Source: Lachnospiraceae bacterium UBA6987
GTDB lineage: Bacteria > Bacillota > Clostridia > Lachnospirales > Lachnospiraceae
Length of the DNA stretch: 31,117 bases
Direction: 5' to 3'
Assembly (NCBI GenBank): GCA_002449955.1
Contig: DJYD01000053.1
Location: 1-31,117 of the forward strand
The translations under genes were made by a program, and so were the position numbers. Shown here piece after piece: positions 7,860-15,282 of this stretch (positions within the stretch are counted from its first letter, which is position 1; the number at the start of each line of letters is the position of its first letter). A model generated the notes under the pieces. It saw only the letters and a list, made by a program, of their open reading frames with translations, made no database searches and had not been told where the DNA came from.

Positions 7860-9869
7860 ATGGCAAGAATCCATATTCTTGATGATCAGACCATAGACCA
7901 GATTGCAGCCGGCGAGGTGATCGAACGGCCTGTTTCCGTTGTCAAGGAACTGGTTGAAAATGCGCTGGACGCGGGAGCGACAGCGATTGAAGTCGAGATC
8001 CGGGGCGGCGGGATCGATCTGATCTCGGTCAGCGACAATGGCTGCGGCATCCCTGCTGAGGAGGTGCCGACAGCCTTTGCCAGACATGCAACGAGCAAAA
8101 TAACGGATGCAGAGGACCTGTTTGCCCTGCATTCCCTTGGCTTCCGCGGTGAGGCTCTTTCGAGTATTGCCTCGGTGGCAAAGGTCGAACTGATCACCAA
8201 GACGAGGGAAGCGGAAAGCGGAACACGCTATATCATTGAAGGCGGTATCGTTCAAAGTGAAGAGGCAGCACCTGCACCGGAGGGGACGAAATTCATGGTC
8301 CGGGATCTGTTTTACAATACCCCGGTCAGAAGAAAGTTCCTGAAATCCGTACAGACGGAAACCTCTTATATTGCGACCCTCATGGAGCAGCTGTGCCTTT
8401 CCAGAGCCGGTGTGGCCATGACGCTGATCACGGACGGCCGTACCAGACTGCGCATCGGCGGCAGTTATCAGCTGAAGGACGTCCTGTTTACGCTTTACGG
8501 GCGTGAAACAGCTGAGATGATGAAACCCGTGAATTATGAAGAAAAGGGCATGCGAGTCCTGGGCTACATCGGTCTGCCGACGCTGTGCCGCGGCAACCGC
8601 AGCATGGAACTGACCTTTGTCAACGGGCGTCTCATTAAAAGCCCGCTCCTTATGCGTGCGATCGAACAGGCTTATCACGGGCTGACCATGCAGCATAAGT
8701 TCCCTGTTGCCGTGCTTCAGCTGAATATGGATGCTTCTCTTCTTGATGTGAATGTCCATCCGACAAAGATGGAAGTGCGCTTCCGGGAAGAAAAAAATGT
8801 ATTTGATGTGGTCTACCGCGCGATACGGGAGACACTATTCGCGAGAGACCTGATCCCTGAAGTGAAAGCAGAGGAAATGTCCGAAAAGTTGCCGCAGCCT
8901 TCACCGTCTGCGGGAGAGGCGCTGCTGCAGGCAGAAGCAGCAGAACAGAAGCTCCCTGAACTGCCGCAGGAGACGGCAGTGAAAGAGAAGGCTGAAAGCC
9001 GCGAAACAGCTGACGCAGCGTCTTCTTTGAAGCACTCAGGTGGCTCTGAAAGCAGCGGGATCGCTGCGGCAGCAGGGGCCGTAAGGCAGGCCCTCTTGGA
9101 TAGCCGTGACAGGGAAGAAATCTTGGCGAAGCCCTCTGCGCCGGATGACGCATACCGTCTTGAGGGCAGCCGGGAACCGCTTATCCGGGAAGATGCAGGT
9201 GACTACCGCCTTGACAGGGACAGACGTCTTCTGGAACAGATGCTGCGGGAGGATATGCCCCAGCAAAGAATTGTCACACCAGAGCAGAAGACAGAAAACT
9301 TCCGCCTGATCGGCCAGGTATTTGAAACCTACTGGCTGATGGAATACGAAGGCTGGCTCCTGATCGCTGACCAGCATGCGGTTCATGAAAAGATCCTGTT
9401 TGAAAGAACCATGAAGGCGCTGCAGGACAAAGCGGTCACGGTGCAGCAGCTGATGCCTCCCCTGCTGCTGACTCTGAATGCGGCGCAGCAGAATACCTAT
9501 GAACAGTATGCTGAGAGCTTTGCAAGACTTGGCTTTGAAATTGGTACGCTCGGGGGACGGGAGATTGCCGTAAGCGGCGTCCCGGATAATCTTTTTGGTC
9601 TGAATCAGCAGGAAATTTTCCTGGAAATGCTTGATGAATTAAGCGAAGATAAGACCAGAACGCCGAATCAGACCCTTGAGGCAAAGGTTGCCATGATGAG
9701 CTGCAAGGCCGCGGTCAAGGGCAACCAGAAGCTGTCCTTTGCGGAGGCGGAGGCCCTTCTGAAGGAGCTGCTGACATTAGATAATCCTTATGCCTGCCCG
9801 CATGGAAGACCTACTATGATCCGCTTCAGTGAAACGGAGCTTGAAAAGAAGTTCAAGAGGATTGTGTGA
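7860..9869 (+). CDS. mutL: DNA mismatch repair protein MutL (endonuclease type)
   Basis: A 669-residue MutL. The N-terminal GHKL ATPase shows AAGEVIERPVSVVKELVENALDAGA in essence (motif I), DNGCGI, ATSKI and GFRGEALSSI. An Ala/Glu-rich linker of low complexity covers roughly 345-470. The C-terminal domain carries the nicking-endonuclease motif DQHAVHEKILFE (from about 504), matching DQHA(x)2E(x)4E, plus CPHGRP near the end that supplies further metal ligands. QQLMPP at about 529 resembles the clamp-binding motif of Bacillus MutL. Such MutL proteins nick DNA themselves, in line with bacteria lacking MutH. The ATG abuts the previous stop, and the only SD-like sequence (AGAAGGTG) is rather far upstream, so coupling to the aminopeptidase is likely. 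Confidence 0.97.
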   Translation: MARIHILDDQTIDQIAAGEVIERPVSVVKELVENALDAGATAIEVEIRGGGIDLISVSDNGCGIPAEEVPTAFARHATSKITDAEDLFALHSLGFRGEALSSIASVAKVELITKTREAESGTRYIIEGGIVQSEEAAPAPEGTKFMVRDLFYNTPVRRKFLKSVQTETSYIATLMEQLCLSRAGVAMTLITDGRTRLRIGGSYQLKDVLFTLYGRETAEMMKPVNYEEKGMRVLGYIGLPTLCRGNRSMELTFVNGRLIKSPLLMRAIEQAYHGLTMQHKFPVAVLQLNMDASLLDVNVHPTKMEVRFREEKNVFDVVYRAIRETLFARDLIPEVKAEEMSEKLPQPSPSAGEALLQAEAAEQKLPELPQETAVKEKAESRETADAASSLKHSGGSESSGIAAAAGAVRQALLDSRDREEILAKPSAPDDAYRLEGSREPLIREDAGDYRLDRDRRLLEQMLREDMPQQRIVTPEQKTENFRLIGQVFETYWLMEYEGWLLIADQHAVHEKILFERTMKALQDKAVTVQQLMPPLLLTLNAAQQNTYEQYAESFARLGFEIGTLGGREIAVSGVPDNLFGLNQQEIFLEMLDELSEDKTRTPNQTLEAKVAMMSCKAAVKGNQKLSFAEAEALLKELLTLDNPYACPHGRPTMIRFSETELEKKFKRIV

Positions 9870-10816
9870 TGAAAAAGCCTCTGGTGATCCTGACCGGTCC
9901 GACAGCAGTCGGAAAAACCGAATTGTCTCTCGCCCTGGCCGAAAAAACCTCCGGTGAGATTATCAGTGCGGATTCCATGCAGGTCTACCGGGGCATGGAT
10001 ATCGGAAGCGCGAAGCTAAGGGCGGAGGACCGCCGCGGCATTCCCCATCACCTCCTGGACATCCGGGATCCGTCAGAGAGCTTTGATGTGACAGAATTTG
10101 TCCGTCTTGCCCGGGAAGCAGCAGAAGGAATATATGAAAGAGGGCATCTGCCGATCCTTGTCGGCGGAACCGGCTTTTATCTGCAGGCGTTCCTGAAGGA
10201 GATTGATTTTGCTGAAGGCGATCCGGATCCGTCGCTTCGTGAAGAATTAACGGCACTTGCGGAGCGGGAAGGAAGGGAAGCGGTCTTTTCATTGCTGCAG
10301 CGCGAAGATGCCGAGGCTGCAGAAAGCCTCCATCCGAATAATCTGAAACGTGTCATCCGGGCACTGGAATATAAACGCCTGACCGGCCGTTCGATCCTGG
10401 AGGCGAACGCCGAGCAGCAAGCCGCCGTCTCCCCGTATAACTTTGCCTATTTTGTTCTGACGCTGCCGCGGGAGATCCTGTATGAGAGGATAGACAGGCG
10501 CGTGGATGAAATGTTCGAACAGGGACTTGTTGAAGAAGTAGAAAGGCTAAAGCGCACGGGCTTTGACCGCGGCAGTACAGCGCTGCAGGCGATCGGCTAT
10601 AAAGAGGTCCTTGACGCTCTGGATGGCCGCTGCACGATGGAAGAGGCCAGAGAGGCGGTCAAGCGCGGAACGCGCCATTACGCCAAGCGTCAGCTCACCT
10701 GGTTTCGCCGGGAGAAAGATACAATCTGGCTTGATAAAAGCTGTTATCCGAATGAAGCAGCGATCCTTGCGGAAATGCTGCGCATTCTGGGTGAAAAAAG
10801 CCTCATAAAAGCGTAA
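9869..10816 (+). CDS. miaA: tRNA dimethylallyltransferase MiaA
   Basis: Adds the dimethylallyl group of DMAPP to A37 of tRNAs that read UNN codons, giving the substrate for MiaB. The 315-residue product shows the P-loop GPTAVGKTELS, the DSMQVYRGMDIGSAK block, HHLLDI, LVGGTGFYLQA and a C-terminal RHYAKRQLTWFR, all typical of MiaA. The ATG overlaps the mutL stop codon (TGATG), which indicates translational coupling; a GTG three bases earlier would add one residue and cannot be ruled out. Length is normal for the family. Confidence 0.96.
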   Translation: MKKPLVILTGPTAVGKTELSLALAEKTSGEIISADSMQVYRGMDIGSAKLRAEDRRGIPHHLLDIRDPSESFDVTEFVRLAREAAEGIYERGHLPILVGGTGFYLQAFLKEIDFAEGDPDPSLREELTALAEREGREAVFSLLQREDAEAAESLHPNNLKRVIRALEYKRLTGRSILEANAEQQAAVSPYNFAYFVLTLPREILYERIDRRVDEMFEQGLVEEVERLKRTGFDRGSTALQAIGYKEVLDALDGRCTMEEAREAVKRGTRHYAKRQLTWFRREKDTIWLDKSCYPNEAAILAEMLRILGEKSLIKA

Positions 10817-10823
10817 AAAGTGC

Positions 10824-10852
10824 TTGACAGAGCGTTTGTTGCGGTGTAATCT
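10824..10852 (+). promoter_or_regulatory. Sigma-A-type promoter for rplU
   Basis: A perfect TTGACA, a 17-base spacer and TAATCT (four matches to TATAAT) start just after the miaA stop codon. This gives the ribosomal protein genes a strong promoter separate from the repair run. Confidence 0.85.
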
Positions 10853-10857
10853 ATCTA

Positions 10858-10945
10858 AGATTGCGGTAATCCGCATACCGCACGGCGGGGTTAGAAGCGC
10901 CGAAAGGCCACCGAAACCGGCGAGATTAGAATTAGGAGGGACTCT
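10858..10945 (+). promoter_or_regulatory. rplU leader RNA (L21 leader-like)
   Basis: Between the promoter and rplU lies a highly structured stretch: TGCGGTA pairs with TACCGCA (10862-10868 with 10876-10882), CGGCG pairs with CGCCG (10883-10887 with 10898-10902), and a third G/C-rich segment contains GGCCACCGAAACCGGC. Its place and size fit the L21 leader family of Firmicutes, thought to give autoregulation of the L21-L27 operon. I infer family membership from position and structure; a covariance search was not possible. Confidence 0.65.
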
Positions 10946-11254
10946 ATGTACGCAATTATTGCCAATGGTGGAAAGCAGTACAAGGTACAGGAAGGCGACC
11001 TGGTCCGCGTCGAGAAGATCGATGTGGCAGAGGGCGATTCCTACGTGTTTGATCAGGTTCTCGCGTTAAGCGACGGCGATCTGGTGGTCGGTAATCCGAC
11101 GGTGGAAGGTGCCAGTGTGAAGGCGACCTGCACGAAGCAGGGCAAAGGCCGCAAGGTCATCGTCTATAAGTACAAGGCGAAATCCGGCTATCACAAAAAG
11201 CAGGGTCACCGTCAGCTGTTCACCGAATTCAAGGTGGACGCGATCGTCCGTTAA
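10946..11254 (+). CDS. rplU: 50S ribosomal protein L21
   Basis: A 102-residue large-subunit protein that binds 23S rRNA near L20. The start MYAIIANGGKQYKVQEGD, the KVIVYKYKAKSGYHKKQGHRQ block and the ending FKVDAIV are characteristic of L21. AGGAGGG precedes the ATG. The gene is followed directly by rpmA with a gap of only 27 bases; the Prp protease gene that usually sits between them in Firmicutes is absent. Confidence 0.98.
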   Translation: MYAIIANGGKQYKVQEGDLVRVEKIDVAEGDSYVFDQVLALSDGDLVVGNPTVEGASVKATCTKQGKGRKVIVYKYKAKSGYHKKQGHRQLFTEFKVDAIVR

Positions 11255-11281
11255 CATCCAGAAAGTACAGGAGGAAACATC

Positions 11282-11566
11282 ATGGCTCATAAAAAAGGCG
11301 TAGGCTCTACCAAAAACGGAAGAGATTCAGAAGCGAAGCGCTTGGGCGCAAAGCGTGCAGACGGACAGTTCGTTCTGGCCGGCAACATTCTTTACCGTCA
11401 GCGCGGCACCAAGATCCACCCCGGCGAAAATGTTGGCCGTGGCGGTGACGACACCCTGTTTGCTCTGGTAGACGGTGTGGTTCGTTTCGAAAGACTTGGC
11501 AAGGACCGCAAGCAGGTTTCTGTATATCCTCGTGTCACGGAAGTGACTGCGGATACCGCGGAATAA
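11282..11566 (+). CDS. rpmA: 50S ribosomal protein L27 (no N-terminal extension)
   Basis: A 94-residue L27, whose N-terminus reaches the peptidyl transferase centre. The sequence begins MAHKKGVGSTKNGRDSE, so the mature N-terminus is encoded directly. Most Firmicutes make L27 with about nine extra residues that the Prp protease removes. Here AGGAGG lies 8 bases before the ATG, and no upstream in-frame start exists between it and the rplU stop, so the short form is the only reasonable reading. The remainder (GNILYRQRGTKIHPGENVGRGGDDTLFA) is standard. Confidence 0.97.
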   Translation: MAHKKGVGSTKNGRDSEAKRLGAKRADGQFVLAGNILYRQRGTKIHPGENVGRGGDDTLFALVDGVVRFERLGKDRKQVSVYPRVTEVTADTAE

Positions 11567-11577
11567 TCTGATCTGAG

Positions 11578-11607
11578 AAGGCCGGCGCATTAAGCGCCGG
11601 CTTTCTT
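11578..11607 (+). terminator. Hairpin terminator after rpmA
   Basis: GCCGGCGC pairs with GCGCCGGC around a 5-base loop, extended by an A/T-rich base, and is followed by TTTCTT. It probably reduces transcription into obg, which begins 18 bases later; the U-tract is interrupted, so read-through is expected. Confidence 0.7.
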
Positions 11608-11624
11608 GCTATAAAGGAGTTTTT

Positions 11625-12911
11625 ATGTTTGCTGATTATGCAAAGATCTTCATAAAATCCGGCAAGGGCGGAGACGGACACGTGAGTTTTCGCCGGGAAA
11701 AGTATGTCCCTGCAGGGGGGCCTGACGGCGGCAACGGCGGCCGCGGCGGCGACATCATTTTTGAAGTGGATACCGGCTTGAATACGCTTTCTGATTTTCG
11801 TCATGTACGCAGATTCTGTGCGGAAGACGGTCAGGAAGGCGGAGGAAAGAGACGTTCCGGGAAAGACGGCAAGGATCTGGTGATTCGCGTGCCCGAAGGC
11901 ACACTGATCAAGGATTTTGAGACCGGAAAAGTCATAACGGACATGAGCGGAGGGAACCTCCGGGAGATCGTGATCAAAGGCGGAAAAGGCGGCAGCGGGA
12001 ATATGAATTATGCGACGCCGACGATGCAGGCTCCTCTGTACGCAAAACCCGGCGGCGCGAGCATTGAACGCTATGTGACCCTGGAGCTGAAATGCATTGC
12101 CGACGTAGGCCTTCTTGGCTATCCTTCCGTGGGCAAATCGACTTTGCTTTCTGCCGTGACCAATGCAAGACCGAAAATTGCCGATTATCCTTTCACGACA
12201 CTGACGCCGAATCTCGGTGTGGTCGATCTGCCTGAGGGCGGCGGCTTTGTGATGGCGGACATCCCGGGGCTGATAGAAGGCGCAGCGGAAGGCGTTGGAC
12301 TTGGCCATGATTTCCTGAAGCATATTGAAAGAACAAGATTGCTGGTCCATCTGGTGGATGTCTCCGGTTTTGAAGGCCGTGACCCGGTGGATGATATCGA
12401 GAAGATCAATGATGAATTAAAGAAATATAATGAAGACCTTGCGGCACTGCCGCAGATTCTGGCGGCCAATAAGATCGATGTAATGGATCCGGACAGTGAT
12501 AATCTTGAACGCGTTAAGGCCTGGGCGGCTGCTCACGATGTTCCCGTTTTTCCGATTTCGGCGGCGACGCGCCAGGGCGTGGATGCTCTGCTTTATGCTG
12601 TTGCAGCCAGGCTGAAAACGATCGGGAAAAAGCCGTTGGTCTTTGCAAAAACCTTTGACTGGCTGGATGCCGTACCGGATGATCTGCCGTATACGGTCGA
12701 ATATGACGAAAAGACGCAGGAATATAAGGTGGAAGGACCGTTGATCGAAAAGATGCTCGGTTATACCAACCTGCAGTCAGAACGCGGCTTTATCTATTTC
12801 CAGAAATTCATGACTGACCGCGGGATTATGGATGCCCTTAAGGCAAAAGGCCTGAAAGAAGGCGACACGGTTCGTCTGTACGGCCATGCCTTCGAATTCT
12901 ACGAGGAATAA
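11625..12911 (+). CDS. obg: GTPase Obg/CgtA
   Basis: An essential GTPase that binds the 50S subunit and links ribosome maturation to stress and (p)ppGpp. The 428-residue protein has the glycine-rich Obg fold (GKGGDGHVSFRREKYVPAGGPDGG and further GGKGG runs, residues 1-158), the G domain with GYPSVGKST (165-173), DIPGLIEGA and the NKID motif, and a C-terminal OCT domain (about 345-428) as found in Firmicutes. AAAGGAG lies upstream of the ATG. Linkage with rplU and rpmA is conserved across bacteria and supports a ribosome-assembly role. Confidence 0.97.
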   Translation: MFADYAKIFIKSGKGGDGHVSFRREKYVPAGGPDGGNGGRGGDIIFEVDTGLNTLSDFRHVRRFCAEDGQEGGGKRRSGKDGKDLVIRVPEGTLIKDFETGKVITDMSGGNLREIVIKGGKGGSGNMNYATPTMQAPLYAKPGGASIERYVTLELKCIADVGLLGYPSVGKSTLLSAVTNARPKIADYPFTTLTPNLGVVDLPEGGGFVMADIPGLIEGAAEGVGLGHDFLKHIERTRLLVHLVDVSGFEGRDPVDDIEKINDELKKYNEDLAALPQILAANKIDVMDPDSDNLERVKAWAAAHDVPVFPISAATRQGVDALLYAVAARLKTIGKKPLVFAKTFDWLDAVPDDLPYTVEYDEKTQEYKVEGPLIEKMLGYTNLQSERGFIYFQKFMTDRGIMDALKAKGLKEGDTVRLYGHAFEFYEE

Positions 12912-12915
12912 CAAG

Positions 12916-13695
12916 ATGACGGATCAACAGTTTATGCGCACAGAAATGCTGCTTGGGCAGGAGAGAATGAAGCGTCTGTCAGCGTGCCGCGTTGCCGTGT
13001 TTGGCCTTGGCGGAGTCGGCGGCTACGCCGCGGAAGCCCTGGCAAGATCCGGGATCGGCGCACTTGATCTGATTGATCCGGATGCCATCGCTTTGTCGAA
13101 TCTGAACCGGCAGATCCTGGCTCTGCATTCGACACTTGGGGTCGGGAAGGCGGAAGCGGCGAAGGACCGTATTGCGGATATCGCCCCGAACTGTTCCGTG
13201 CGCATTTATCCCCTGTTTTATTTGCCGGATACAGCGGATCAACTGAATTTTTCGGACTATGATTATATTATCGATGCCATTGATACGGTTACCGGCAAGC
13301 TCACGATAGCGGAAAAGGCGAAAGAGGCAGGAACCCCTTTGCTTTCCGTCATGGGGACAGGGAATAAGCTTGATCCCACAAAACTGACGGTGGCAGACCT
13401 GTACGAAACAGAGGCCTGCCCTTTGGCTAAAGTGATGCGCAGAGAATGCAGGAAGCGCGGCATAGAAAAGCTTAAAGTCGTTTATTCAACGGAAAAACCG
13501 ATTAAGCCGGTAAAGCCGGCGGAGAAGATTTCCGAAGAGGGCGCCTCGGATCCTGATGCACGGCAAAAGGAAGAGCAGGAATCGGAAGGGGCAAAGCGAA
13601 GAAAAGATGTGCCGGGATCAACGGCATTTGTGCCTGGCGCCGCCGGTCTGATCGCTGCATCCGTTGTCATACGGGAGCTTTCAGGCCTGTCCTGA
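12916..13695 (+). CDS. tcdA: tRNA threonylcarbamoyladenosine dehydratase (TcdA/YgdL family)
   Basis: A 259-residue E1-like enzyme of the ThiF/MoeB/HesA superfamily. By similarity to E. coli TcdA it would cyclise t6A37 to ct6A37 in tRNAs using ATP. Visible are the nucleotide motif FGLGGVGG (29-36), DPDAIALSNLNRQI, the DAIDTVTGK block, MGTGNKLDPTKL and the family ending PGSTAFVPGAAGLIAASVVI. A hydrophilic Glu/Lys-rich stretch (about 196-230) interrupts the C-terminal part and is probably a disordered loop. The start is set at the ATG 4 bases after the obg stop, with GAGGAA upstream; an earlier in-frame ATG lies inside obg and lacks an SD. Confidence 0.9.
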   Translation: MTDQQFMRTEMLLGQERMKRLSACRVAVFGLGGVGGYAAEALARSGIGALDLIDPDAIALSNLNRQILALHSTLGVGKAEAAKDRIADIAPNCSVRIYPLFYLPDTADQLNFSDYDYIIDAIDTVTGKLTIAEKAKEAGTPLLSVMGTGNKLDPTKLTVADLYETEACPLAKVMRRECRKRGIEKLKVVYSTEKPIKPVKPAEKISEEGASDPDARQKEEQESEGAKRRKDVPGSTAFVPGAAGLIAASVVIRELSGLS

Positions 13696-13709
13696 TGAAA
13701 AAGGCCTGA
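13681..13709 (+). other. Hairpin across the tcdA stop codon
   Basis: TCAGGCCT and AGGCCTGA form a perfect 8-bp stem around 13 bases, including the tcdA stop codon. The tail (TTCTGAG) is not U-rich, so it is at best a weak terminator. A second small stem, GAGTG with CACTC followed by TTTT (about 13737-13758), may add to termination before the gltX promoter. Confidence 0.4.
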
Positions 13710-13770
13710 TTCTGAGAAGCGGAAAATGCTGCAGGTGAGTGGCTGGCAATCACTCTTTTAGAAAAAAGAC

Positions 13771-13799
13771 TTGCAGAATAAAACGCAAGAGACTACAAT
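13771..13799 (+). promoter_or_regulatory. Promoter for gltX
   Basis: TTGCAG, a 17-base spacer and TACAAT (five of six matches to the -10 consensus) precede the gltX start by about 31 bases, leaving a short leader with GGAGATG as ribosome binding site. Confidence 0.65.
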
Positions 13800-13830
13800 A
13801 TTGATCAAAATTCACATATGGAGATGCATT

Positions 13831-15279
13831 ATGACACGCATTCGTACCAGATATGCCCCGAGTCCTACGGGGCGCATGCATGTAGGGAACTTAAGGACGG
13901 CTTTATACGCTTATCTGATCGCCAAGCATGAAGGCGGCGATTATTTGCTGCGCATTGAAGACACGGATCAGGAGCGCCAGGTAGAAGGCGCCGTTGAGAT
14001 CATTTACCGCACCCTGGAAAGGGCCGGACTGATCCATGATGAAGGTCCGGACAAGGATGGCGGCGTGGGCCCTTATGTGCAGAGTGAGCGTGTGAAAGCC
14101 GGCATCTATATGAAATATGCAAAAATCCTGGTTGAAAAGGGAGAGGCATATTATTGCTTCTGTGACAAGGAGAGACTGGAATCCTTGAAGCAGGTGATCG
14201 ATGGCAAGGAGATCGTGGTTTACGATAAGCACTGCCTGCACCTGCCCAAAGAGGAGATTGAGGCGAACCTTGCAGCCGGGAAACCCTTCGTGATCCGTCA
14301 GAATACCCCCAATGAAGGCACGACAACGTTTACCGACACACTTTACGGCGATATTACGGTCCCGAATGCAGAGCTGGATGACATGATCCTCATTAAGTCC
14401 GACGGCTTCCCGACCTATAATTTTGCCAATGTAGTGGATGACCACCTGATGGGTATTACTCATGTGGTGCGCGGCAACGAGTATCTTTCTTCGGCCCCGA
14501 AGTACACGCGTCTGTACCAGGCCTTCGGCTGGGAGGAGCCGGAGTATGTTCATTGTCCCCTGATTACGGATGAAGAGCATCATAAGCTTTCAAAGAGAAG
14601 CGGTCATTCTTCTTATGAAGATCTGATCGAGCTTGGCTTTGTCGATGAGGCCGTAGTCAATTACGTTGCCCTGCTTGGCTGGAGCCCGGAGGACAACCAG
14701 GAGATCTTCTCCCTGGAAGAACTCGTGAAGAAATTTGACTATCATAAGATCAACAAATCTCCGGCTGTCTTTGATATGGCAAAGCTTCGCTGGATGAACA
14801 GCGAATATATAAAGAATATGGACCCGGAGAAGTATTACGAGCGGGCGATCCCCGAGGTGAAGAAGGTCGTTTCAAAGCCTCTTGACCTGAAGAAGATTGC
14901 GGATCTGATGAAGAGCCGCATTGAAGTCTTCCTGGATATCCCTGCGGCGATCGGTTTCTTTGAGAGTCTTCCGGATTATGATGTGTCGATCTATACCCAT
15001 AAGAAAATGAAGACGGACAGTGAGATTTCACTGAATGTTCTTAAGGCATATCTGCCGCTGCTGGAAGGTCTGGATGACTGGTCTCTGGAGGGACTGAGAG
15101 CCTGCATCAGCGGAGCTATCGAGCGTTCCGGAGAAAAGACCGGCAAGATCCTTTGGCCGCTGCGTATTGCAGTATCCGGCCTTGCCTCTACTCCGGGCGG
15201 TGCTTATGAGATCATGGAGATCCTCGGCAAGGAGGAGTCCTTAGCGCGCATCCGTAAAGGAATTGATAAGCTTTCTTAA
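13831..15279 (+). CDS. gltX: Glutamate--tRNA ligase
   Basis: A 482-residue class I aminoacyl-tRNA synthetase that charges tRNA-Glu, and in organisms lacking a glutaminyl-tRNA synthetase may also charge tRNA-Gln; which applies here cannot be told from the window. The HIGH-type motif is HVGN at 17-20 within YAPSPTGRMHVGNLRTAL, and the KMSKS-type loop is KLSKR at 252-256. LLRIEDTDQER and the VRGNEYLSSAPKY block are also typical. The C-terminal half is the anticodon-binding helical domain. The chosen ATG has GGAGATG upstream; an in-frame ATG 60 bases earlier overlaps the promoter and adds a non-homologous stretch. A helicase gene follows after 3 bases. Confidence 0.96.
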   Translation: MTRIRTRYAPSPTGRMHVGNLRTALYAYLIAKHEGGDYLLRIEDTDQERQVEGAVEIIYRTLERAGLIHDEGPDKDGGVGPYVQSERVKAGIYMKYAKILVEKGEAYYCFCDKERLESLKQVIDGKEIVVYDKHCLHLPKEEIEANLAAGKPFVIRQNTPNEGTTTFTDTLYGDITVPNAELDDMILIKSDGFPTYNFANVVDDHLMGITHVVRGNEYLSSAPKYTRLYQAFGWEEPEYVHCPLITDEEHHKLSKRSGHSSYEDLIELGFVDEAVVNYVALLGWSPEDNQEIFSLEELVKKFDYHKINKSPAVFDMAKLRWMNSEYIKNMDPEKYYERAIPEVKKVVSKPLDLKKIADLMKSRIEVFLDIPAAIGFFESLPDYDVSIYTHKKMKTDSEISLNVLKAYLPLLEGLDDWSLEGLRACISGAIERSGEKTGKILWPLRIAVSGLASTPGGAYEIMEILGKEESLARIRKGIDKLS

Positions 15280-15282
15280 TGA

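Noticed and set aside
7854..8759. Open frame of 301 codons on the minus strand
   Set aside because: Antisense to the mutL ATPase domain, with no recognisable protein features.
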